64,000 nt of DNA from Heterobilharzia americana (Eukaryota > Platyhelminthes > Trematoda > Strigeidida > Schistosomatidae). The stretch is from contig OX104127.1 in assembly GCA_944470555.2 (NCBI GenBank), forward strand, positions 29,465,661-29,529,660, written 5' to 3'. The notes below the pieces were generated by a model. The model saw only the letters and a list, made by a program, of their open reading frames with translations. It searched no databases and was not told the DNA's origin. Below are positions 61,001 to 64,000 of this stretch, piece after piece. A program made the translations under genes and the position numbers. Position 1 is the first letter of the stretch. Every line of letters begins with the position of its first letter.

Positions 61001-63343
61001 ACTATCCCCCATGATATTCCTGATTGTAGTGGACTGGATCATACAACAAAAATTGAGGAGCGAGAAGAGGGGGATACGCTGGACCGCGGAAAAGATCCCA
61101 GAGGAAGATTTGAATTTCGCCAATGACTTGCGTCTAATGTCGCACAAACTCGAAGATCTACAGGCAAAAACTAACAAATTGACATAAGGGGCAGGGCAGC
61201 GAAGACGGGACTTCAAGTGAACGTAGAGAATACAGAGGTGTTGAAGATACCCAACCAACCGCAACAACAAGCCCCAATCACCACCAACGGGAGAAACCTA
61301 ACGGAAGTAGCTTCATTCATCTATCTAGGCAGCACTGTTTCAACTATAGGCGTCCCAGGCGAGGATGTTAAAGTCAGGATAGGGAACGCAAGACAGGCGT
61401 TGACTAACGCGAAACCAGTGTGGAGATCTTCTGCACTGCACTCAACATGTGGAACAAGATTCGGATTTTCAACACCAACGTCAAGTCAGTGCTTCTGTGT
61501 GATGGTTCAGAGACTTGGTGCGTTACGGAAGGGATTCCCAACAAACTACACATATTCATCAACAACCGCTTACGCTCGCTACTGACACTGAAGATCAGAT
61601 GGCTAGAAATAGTAAGCAGCAAGGAACTCTGGCATGGCGACGAACCAACCAAGAACCTATCGCTCAACAAATATGCAGAAGGAAGTGGAGATGGATTGGG
61701 CATAAACTGAAAAGGACGACTGGGGACATCACACGTCAGGCCCTGGAGTGGGACCCCGATGGGAAGCTACGAGTTGGGCCTCCGAGGCGAGGGCGACATA
61801 GAGGAGATCGTGCGAGGAAGAAATGAGAGCTTGTGGGCTGTCGTGGAGCCATGTTCAAAAGATTTCAGAAAACAGAGCTCAATGGAGACGTGATAATGAA
61901 GCCTTATATTCCATTAGGAACCCAAGGCAACTGCCGAAATAACCAACCAAGTTTCGATATATCACATTCGATGGTGAATTTCTTATAAAATAAAAAAGCT
62001 TAATTGGCTATCTCAGCAATTGTTAGGGTGGCCTTTAAAGTCTTCCGTGACTTCAGCAGCTCAAGTGATTCTATTTTCTAGATTGAAATAGTTAGTGACA
62101 TTAACAAAGTAATGAGGTAAAGAGCTGATATTTGCAAATCCATAACAGAAATCAGAAAACACTGAAAAAGGTTGGTGACTGACATTACTAACTATTCTTA
62201 CTTCCTAATTTGCCAAACCATAAAAGTCAAGTTCTAAGTAGAGTAGCAGGAAAGCTACCTATTGGCCCTCCATTCACATGATCTTTCTAAAATTGTTGAA
62301 TTTAAGAGACATTCATTATTTTAGTATTTGTATTTCTAATGAATGTAAAATAAGATAAATTTACTTCAATTATTTACTTTATTTATTTTGCTTTACATCC
62401 ATTGGGGAATAAAAATCCCAAAATAATGAATATCCTTTACTCAATCCCCATTTTTTTTTCAAACCATCAAATCCCAACTTGGTTTAGATATCTATAAATT
62501 TAAGAGATATTATTTATCGATTCAGTGAATTTTAGTACTTCAATAAACTGGCATACTGCAACATTTTAATAAGAAATCATTTTCAACTCTTTACTTCAAC
62601 AATGTCAAGGCAGGGTATCTGGAACTGTTGCAGTTACTAGTTAATATGCTTCACTACCATTACATTCACGTCCAGTTACTTTCAAGATTCCATCTTACAA
62701 GAGTACTTATGCTCAAAAAAATGTTATTTTGAGCTTTACCATTCTCAAACCAACATTCATAGTATTTTTTAAAAGATTACAAGTAACAAGCACTTAGGTA
62801 TCAATATAGCGTCTACCAATTATGAATCAAGTGAACATATTCAGGTGATTTTAACAATATATGACTTATGGTTAAGTAGTGAAGCATGTGTTCAATGAGT
62901 TCGACTTGAAATTAGATACAACTTGCAGTTGGCTAATTCTGATTACCAATGTATGTGCTTTCCAACTCTCCATGAAATTGAGCTGCTCATTTTTACTAAA
63001 CACCCTCTGTTCTACATTGATTTTAACAATTACCTTTGACTTACTTTGAAGTATATACATCAGTGTTATACATTATGTTATTTGATACAGAGAGAAGGAA
63101 CATGCGTATGTAATGCGACATATTATGGTGCATTTTGTCAGTTCAACCAAACTACCTGTGATCAAAATCCTTGTTTAGGAAGTCGATCTAAATGTCTGAA
63201 ACAATCCAATCAGATAACGGATGGGGAAAACAGACAGACGAAATTGACTGTGAAAGAGTTCAAGTGTCAATGTGAACAAGGGAAATTTGGAGAAAACTGT
63301 GAATTCGACTTGGATGAATGCTTGTTGAAACCATGCCAAAATG
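30641..63343 (+). CDS. DSL-family Notch ligand (Delta/Jagged-like), partial gene, 7 exons
   Basis: Joined from 30641-31057, 39724-39793, 45779-46114, 49547-49601, 51744-51898, 53852-54039 and 63091-63343. Exon end/start phases agree at every junction (0/0, 1/1, 1/1, 2/2, 1/1, 0/0), and every intron is GT-AG. The 491-residue fragment reads: MNNL domain about 1-228, DSL 229-272, EGF1 277-303, EGF2 306-342, EGF3 349-388, EGF4 395-423, EGF5 430-477, and a calcium-binding-type EGF6 opening with DLDEC at 480-484. Known for the family: a type I membrane ligand on the sending cell that binds Notch EGF repeats through MNNL-DSL. EGF1-2 resemble the DOS-type repeats of canonical ligands (CDQC...PGCVNGHC). 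Missing are the signal-peptide exon (5') and the remaining EGFs, TM and tail (3', outside the window). Jagged versus Delta cannot be settled without the 3' part; the RPRD and FGHY motifs look somewhat more Jagged-like. Confidence 0.93.
31058..31944 (+). other. Intron part before retroelement copy 2
   Basis: Starts with a strong GTAAGT donor. The intron runs to 39723 (8,666 bp). This part holds no recognised element. Confidence 0.7.
32760..32981 (-). pseudogene. Reverse transcriptase active-site region, copy 2
   Basis: The peptide KTGVRQDCRLLSPIIFLIVI aligns with the RT block KTGVRQGCLLSPFLFLLVID, and LEDLYFVDYDLRLMS with LDDLDFADDLALLS. The catalytic Asp pair (FADD) is replaced by VDYD and the Gly of RQGC by Asp. 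Non-functional. Confidence 0.85.
34426..35089 (-). pseudogene. Retrotransposon endonuclease domain remnant (copy 2)
   Basis: Minus-strand open stretches 35089-34745 and 34731-34426 match copy 1 almost residue for residue, including the same internal loss after the TWDVRTI start. Copy 2 keeps 18 bp around 34720-34740 that copy 1 lacks. The shared deletion means both derive from one already-defective source, or one converted the other. Confidence 0.8.
36125..36330 (-). repeat. Sm-alpha-like SINE (antisense member of a head-to-head pair)
   Basis: Minus strand: CTAGTGGATAATCC (A-box-like), AGATTCGAATGG (B-box-like), then CTGAAGAGTC (36195-36186), AGGACGAAAC and CTGGATTC (36151-36158). Core CUGANGA and GAAA are kept. 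Helix III lacks the GU that precedes the cleavage site, so activity is doubtful. Confidence 0.7.
36395..36590 (+). repeat. Sm-alpha-like SINE (sense member of a head-to-head pair)
   Basis: TAGTCTAGTGGATAATCC (A-box-like) at about 36427, GAGTTTCAGTGC in place of a B box. The hammerhead region is 36517-36561, with a perfect 6-bp helix I (ATCCAA/TTGGAT), core CTGACGA at 36523-36529 and GAAAC. Stem II and the nucleotide before the cleavage site are degraded. Confidence 0.7.
36591..38261 (+). other. Intron part without recognised element
   Basis: AT-rich intronic DNA between the SINE pair and the fold-back; no exon-like block seen. Confidence 0.5.
38262..38510. repeat. Fold-back of the retroelement tail (69-bp arms)
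   Basis: Arms 38262-38330 and 38442-38510 are near-perfect reverse complements (CAGTAGCATTTACTGGATAA, CGTTTCGGACA). The 111-bp centre contains NSTALGI-like coding remnants of the same retroelement C-terminus. A second coding-poor, inverted-tail copy of the family. Confidence 0.9.
39230..39435 (+). repeat. Sm-alpha-like SINE, strongly degraded
   Basis: GCCTATTGGATAACGCTCCG (A-box part), GTTTGGGTTCCCAATC (B-box-like), then CTCTGATACATCC and GCATCCTGGATTCCACTAT (3' half of the hammerhead). The GAAA box is lost. It lies 290 bp before the 70-bp Notch-ligand exon. Confidence 0.55.
39724..39793 (+). CDS. Notch ligand exon: short 70-bp exon completing the MNNL domain
   Basis: Pyrimidine-rich acceptor ending ttctttaattgtag (39710-39723) and donor CCT|GTAAGTT (39794). 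The 70 bp encode 23 codons plus one base, starting LIMPLRIDSLYTVVDVTAS. That lines up with the Jagged MNNL strand FSFAWPRSYTLLVEAWDSS. The preceding exon ends in phase 0 and the following DSL exon needs one incoming base. This exon has length 1 mod 3, so it bridges them exactly and makes a TAT (Tyr) split codon. Without it the MNNL domain would lack about 24 residues and the frame would break. No transcript evidence is available here. Confidence 0.8.
40515..40700 (-). repeat. SINE/pLTR-like repeat, antisense, degraded
   Basis: Minus strand: GTACGCATGCCCGAGCAGTC, TGTTAGGATGGAAAAGATG, CAGTGGTCCCAGTTTTCCAG and TTGCATGATGGAAAC. This is the order of the hammerhead unit and its tail; core boxes are mutated. 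Confidence 0.5.
40780..41863. repeat. Retroelement remnant with inverted ends
   Basis: The + strand at 40885-40925 (AAGATATTCAGCGAACAAGA, CTCTTTTCAACGAA) resembles the minus strand at about 41735-41770 (AAGATATTCAGAGAAGAGGA, CTCTTTTCAAGAAT). The two ends are therefore inverted copies of one sequence. Between them is a smaller perfect 19-bp inverted repeat (41211-41229 with 41288-41306). The minus-strand open stretch 41856-41641 (KKRYSEKRTLFKNRTSDAF) is probably retroelement-derived but I cannot name it. Confidence 0.45.
41864..43195 (+). other. Intron part without confirmed element
   Basis: Part of the 5,985-bp intron 39794-45778. Around 42225-42350 a frame reads LNSILERQTTKLTG and NFIYLDVLF, faintly like a PLE RT segment (..FLDVL..), too weak to call. 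Confidence 0.4.
43196..45085 (+). mobile_element. GIY-YIG retroelement flanked by inverted tails (intronic)
   Basis: The antisense tail (43200-43265, CAGTGAAACA, TTTACTAGATGACGTCTCAA, ATAATTTATTAC) faces the sense tail at about 45005-45085 (TTTATGCTCGAAACGTCATC). Between them, 44590-44935 encodes NYIGQTSQLGSV (YIG half of a GIY-YIG fold), YRMTDPNEI and ESLFIESTPNIYNMND in broken frames. The 43640-43860 part has open reading on both strands that I do not recognise. Sits in the intron between the 70-bp exon and the DSL exon. Confidence 0.6.
44590..44935 (+). pseudogene. GIY-YIG endonuclease domain remnant
   Basis: Frames read together give INYIGQTSQLGS, then AKYRMTDPNEITNP, HNYTIGWEG and LFIESTPNIYNMNDTTSTPE. 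NYIGQT..L is the YIG motif and its following helix; the catalytic Arg segment is broken by a stop. The fold is known from PLE retroelements, where it nicks the target. Non-functional here. Confidence 0.6.
45779..46114 (+). CDS. Notch ligand exon: end of MNNL and the complete DSL domain
   Basis: Acceptor cttcttttccag ends at 45778; donor CAAG|GTATGT begins at 46115; phases 1/1. The DSL domain has its six cysteines from CSINYYGEDC to GARC. The hallmark CRPRD and FGHY motifs and the closing CNPGWIGARC are clear. In Delta/Jagged proteins this domain contacts Notch EGF11-12. The stretch before it (LSTILSRVELNQPW ... YSYFSILVRYRYSC) aligns with the Jagged MNNL-DSL linker ending in EYQIRVTC. Reading beyond the donor runs to a stop within about 60 bp, as expected for intron. 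Confidence 0.96.
46190..46262. repeat. Imperfect ATT / AGT trinucleotide tract
   Basis: (ATT)n grades into (AGT)n-type units just after the DSL exon (donor at 46115). Intronic simple repeat. Confidence 0.9.
46263..49546 (+). other. Intron before EGF1 (46115-49546)
   Basis: A 3,432-bp intron, AT-rich. Apart from the trinucleotide tract at its start I see no repeat or RNA gene. Confidence 0.6.
49547..49601 (+). CDS. Notch ligand exon: first half of EGF repeat 1
   Basis: A 55-bp exon between acceptor ataaacgtctcag (ends 49546) and donor GCAG|GTGAGT (49602). It enters in phase 1 with a split GCA (Ala) codon and leaves two bases. The peptide LCRAGCKHGTCIGPELC is the first half of EGF1, matching Jagged1 ICRQGCSPKHGSC..GDC. 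An upstream in-frame extension (from 49414) is intronic, since it crosses the acceptor. Confidence 0.92.
49875..49934. repeat. Perfect 24-bp hairpin in the EGF1 intron
   Basis: Arms 49875-49898 and 49911-49934 are exact reverse complements (TTCAAGTTGTTATTCATCGT and its complement) around a 12-nt loop containing TGACATCAG. Arm and loop resemble the tail motif of the PLE-arm unit (GTTGGTATTCATC ... TGACATCAG), so it is probably a tiny fold-back of that repeat. Confidence 0.92.
49935..50220 (-). repeat. tRNA-like interspersed repeat
   Basis: The minus strand has GGTGGATCAGTCACTAAAG (A-box-like, about 50095) and GGTTTCGATTCTACC (B-box-like, about 50045), spaced as in a tRNA-derived promoter. It directly adjoins the 24-bp hairpin. 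No hammerhead core seen. Assignment as a SINE is inference. Confidence 0.4.
50221..51743 (+). other. Rest of the intron inside EGF1
   Basis: Right part of the intron 49602-51743. Nothing recognised; ends in a T-rich acceptor. Confidence 0.6.
51744..51898 (+). CDS. Notch ligand exon: rest of EGF1 and EGF2 (DOS-like)
   Basis: Acceptor tggtttttttcag ends at 51743; donor ATAA|GTAAGT begins at 51899; phases 2/1; 155 bp. It finishes EGF1 (CIDGWTGSHC) and encodes EGF2, where CDQCVTTPGCVNGHC parallels Jagged1 CDKCIPHPGCVHGIC. That is the DOS-type signature of canonical ligands. A short insert (LSSKHASYLPF) lengthens the loop between the third and fourth cysteines of EGF2. The repeat ends CEPGWTGMLC. 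Confidence 0.95.
51899..53851 (+). other. Intron between EGF2 and EGF3
   Basis: 1,953 bp. Open stretches at 52386-52882 and 53491 have no recognisable motif. The segment 52450-52880 is somewhat GC-richer and may be a dispersed repeat; no second copy in the window. Confidence 0.5.
53852..54039 (+). CDS. Notch ligand exon: EGF3 and first half of EGF4
   Basis: Acceptor tcattcgtatttcag ends at 53851; donor CAG|GTAGAT (a weaker match) begins at 54040; phases 1/0; 188 bp. EGF3 runs CDEHTDICQNRGEC to CECLPGFYGAHC. EGF4 begins at DCKFHGCNNRGKC and is cut after its third cysteine. The donor is supported because the open frame hits a stop 18 bp later and because the next exon, also phase 0, supplies exactly the three missing cysteines of EGF4. 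Confidence 0.93.
54040..56185 (+). other. Left part of the 9-kb intron inside EGF4
   Basis: Intron 54040-63090 (9,051 bp). This part holds only the 11-bp hairpin; 55940-56185 leads into the palindrome with retroelement-like but unassigned sequence. Confidence 0.55.
55911..55942. repeat. Perfect 11-bp hairpin
   Basis: AATTCCTCCTG at 55911-55921 and its exact complement at 55932-55942, with a 10-nt loop. It is 240 bp left of the large palindrome. A bare hairpin without a T run; no role can be assigned. Confidence 0.85.
56186..57213 (+). repeat. Left arm of a 1,028-bp inverted repeat (PLE terminal sequence)
   Basis: Reverse complement of 58592-59619, with equal arm length and no net indel. I saw one substitution (a Thr/Ile codon change near 56590/59217) in the parts I compared. 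Contains a tRNA-like/promoter-like stretch at about 56400-56460 (A-box-like GGGTCAGTGG) and a minimal hammerhead core at 56479-56527. Read as the terminal repeat (pLTR-like) of the Penelope-like fragment that sits between the arms. Confidence 0.92.
56479..56527 (+). ncRNA. Minimal hammerhead ribozyme motif (left PLE arm)
   Basis: The type I hammerhead core is present: CTGAGGA (fits CUGANGA) at 56487-56493, stem II GTC...GAC, GAAA at 56509-56512, then a 2-bp stem III with an AGCT loop (AC-AGCT-GT). The predicted cleavage site is after C56520. Helix I is CTG/CAG plus a CG pair across one mismatch. Minimal hammerheads with tiny helix III are established in PLE terminal repeats and in the schistosome Sm-alpha SINE. 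Activity is inferred, not shown. Confidence 0.65.
57480..58377 (+). mobile_element. Penelope-like element 3' coding fragment with degenerate GIY-YIG endonuclease
   Basis: The open stretch 57607-58074 contains LCKPKDATTKEDKPNITYEV, then NLNKCSQHFTGQSGRPV and SEFLEAWNSGQSVSNQ. These match the PLE linker (..SPKD..), the GIY-YIG core (here YEV and FTG) and the EFLEAW..G C-terminus. The catalytic Arg of GRxxxxR is His here (GRPVRLH), so the nuclease is probably dead. Upstream 57480-57606 reads as earlier PLE sequence only with stops. The RT domain is absent. A second open stretch, 58114-58374, follows after the stop; its function is unknown. The whole piece lies between the two inverted arms. Confidence 0.82.
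58592..59619 (-). repeat. Right arm of the 1,028-bp inverted repeat
   Basis: Mirror of 56186-57213 (paired coordinates sum to 115805). Open stretches on one strand of each arm translate to the same peptides, for example WVRTAEESHTRTKQL at 56459 (+) and 59346 (-). Together with the 1,378-bp spacer the unit spans 3.43 kb and could form a giant snap-back structure. Outside 59619 the sequence runs into another repeat unit. Confidence 0.92.
59278..59326 (-). ncRNA. Minimal hammerhead ribozyme motif (right PLE arm)
   Basis: Exact inverted counterpart of the motif at 56479-56527, with the CTGAGGA core at 59318-59312 on the minus strand. Both arms keep every core residue, unlike most other copies in the window. 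Confidence 0.65.
59600..59800 (+). repeat. SINE/pLTR-like repeat unit with degenerate hammerhead
   Basis: Continues from the right inverted arm. Shares the order of the arm unit: TGAAGGTTCTGGG (B-box-like), a CTGCTGAAGAGTC core, GGAAAC, and a tail resembling TTCAACTG..GATGAATACCAA. Stem II no longer pairs well. It is a diverged second copy abutting the palindrome. Confidence 0.55.
60650..61950 (+). mobile_element. RTE-like retrotransposon, 5'-truncated copy 3 (intronic)
   Basis: Sense-oriented 3' part of the same family, in the last complete Notch-ligand intron. It starts inside the RT near 60650-60690 (equivalent of QAGFRK) and includes KAFDSVD-like sequence across a frameshift. It continues with KTGVKQGCLLSPMIFLIVVD (60846-61187), the active site EEDLNFANDLRLMSH, NKIRIFNTNVKSVLL (61420-61710), and the C-terminal RRKWRWIGHKLKRTTGD ... 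RQALEWDPDGK (61515-61826). FADD is FAND, so a catalytic Asp is gone. The 5' truncation is the usual product of incomplete target-primed reverse transcription. Confidence 0.9.
61951..63090 (+). other. Right end of the intron inside EGF4
   Basis: AT-rich, no element recognised; ends in the TTATTTGATACAG acceptor of the EGF4/EGF5 exon. Confidence 0.6.
63091..63343 (+). CDS. Notch ligand exon: end of EGF4, EGF5, start of calcium-binding EGF6
   Basis: Acceptor ttatttgatacag ends at 63090; donor AATG|GTAAAT begins at 63344; phases 0/1; 253 bp. REGTCVCNATYYGAFC completes EGF4. EGF5 follows (TTCDQNPC ... KCQCEQGKFGENC) with an unusually long polar loop between its third and fourth cysteines. DLDECLLKPCQNG opens a sixth EGF with the D-x-D-E-C calcium-binding consensus. 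The phase-1 end is typical of EGF exons, and the next exon should begin with the rest of a Gly codon. It is not in the remaining 650 bp. Confidence 0.94.
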
Positions 63344-63409
63344 GTAAATTTATTGAAAAATAATTTTTTCACTAAACTTCTATTGTCCTGACTATTTTAT
63401 AGTAATGAT

Positions 63410-63545
63410 GGGTAGTGGCTGGCGGTGCAATCCAAGAAGCGCGTTCCATCCAGTTTGGGACTTGCAAGTTGGATATAACAGCCTCCCAGTGAGTGTTGTT
63501 CTCATTACGACTCGAAACCAAGACCAACTCATTATAGTAATGGCT
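63410..63545 (-). repeat. Sm-alpha-like SINE remnant
   Basis: Minus strand: ATCCAACTTGCAAGTCCC, AAACTGGATGGAACGCGC, TTCTTGGATTGCACCGCCAG, in the order of the hammerhead part of the family. The core CTGATGAG is CTTGCAAG here. It follows the EGF5 exon by 70 bp; its open frame on the + strand is not coding. Confidence 0.55.
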
Positions 63546-64000
63546 TGTACAACTACCTGGTTATGCATATTTAGAATGATAAATTTTCTACCCCTCTGTA
63601 TCACTCTTCCTACAGACACCTCCACTACTGGTTGAAACATGAATAAACAGATTCTTGACTGCTCTTAAGGGCCATTTCCGATGACAGACATTGTACCAGT
63701 ATTCATAATCACTTGAAGTTTGTGATCTCTGACGATAGATGCAGTCATCAAAAACCAGGCGGTGATGAAGACAGTATCACTGGCAAATAGTTGTACTGAA
63801 ATTCAAGATCAATCTCATGTATTTATTTGACTAAAATGCTGAAAATCATTTTAAAAAATCTCTGCATAGATTTGTTACTTCAATACAATCACTTAAGTTG
63901 ATTATGTAGAATGGTTAATAAGAGTAATACTCTATTTGCTTGGCAAGTCAAAAAATGCAAAACAGTTAAAAATACAGGCTACAGTCTTAGTAGACAGCGT
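63546..64000 (+). other. Start of next intron, to the window edge
   Basis: No acceptor followed by a phase-1 EGF6 continuation is visible, so the next exon lies beyond the window. Confidence 0.6.

Noticed and set aside
63405..63635. 76-codon + strand stretch just after the EGF5 exon, with a TTTTATAG acceptor-like start
   Set aside because: The sequence is an antisense Sm-alpha-like SINE remnant and lacks EGF cysteines, so it is not the next ligand exon.

Overview
The window looks like an AT-rich, repeat-laden invertebrate nuclear genome with small exons in kilobase introns. I infer a blood fluke (Schistosoma or a close relative). The evidence is tRNA-derived SINE-like repeats carrying hammerhead-ribozyme-like cores (the Sm-alpha type), RTE-like non-LTR retrotransposons of the CFDP2-like kind, and Penelope-like element (PLE) pieces ending in GIY-YIG endonuclease sequence. 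Species cannot be fixed from sequence alone.

The one clear host gene lies on the + strand in the right half. It is a canonical DSL-family Notch ligand (Delta/Serrate/Jagged type), spread over more than 32.7 kb and running off the right edge. I can join seven exons: 30641-31057, 39724-39793, 45779-46114, 49547-49601, 51744-51898, 53852-54039 and 63091-63343. They total 1474 bp (491 codons plus one base), and the phase matches at all six junctions. They encode an MNNL (C2-like) N-terminal domain, a six-cysteine DSL domain, five complete EGF repeats and the start of a sixth. The 70-bp second exon was found by phase and homology. The signal-peptide exon was not found and lies upstream, in the left 30.6 kb or outside the window. 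The TM and cytoplasmic exons lie to the right of the window.

The rest is mostly dead mobile DNA. Left part (1-30640): no convincing protein exon; scattered SINE-like copies (about 0.45-0.65, 4.1-4.3, 26.5-26.7 and 29.6 kb), GIY-YIG retroelement 3' ends (about 5.95-7.03 and 12.1-12.4 kb), and a minus-strand RTE-like element (17.17-20.37 kb). First intron seen (31058-39723): a second RTE-like element (31.9-35.4 kb) whose endonuclease half is nearly identical to the first while its RT half is much more diverged, plus a head-to-head SINE pair and a fold-back. Second intron (39794-45778): two inverted-terminus retroelement remnants. Last complete intron (54040-63090): a PLE fragment between two 1,028-bp inverted arms that are almost identical, each with a minimal hammerhead motif, then a 5'-truncated RTE-like copy. 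All three RTE-like copies have lost the intact catalytic motif of the RT active site.

The most notable signals are the fully phased Notch-ligand gene with its short MNNL exon, the large PLE palindrome with paired ribozyme motifs, the recurring inverted-terminus architecture of GIY-YIG retroelements, and the mosaic divergence of the two minus-strand RTE copies.
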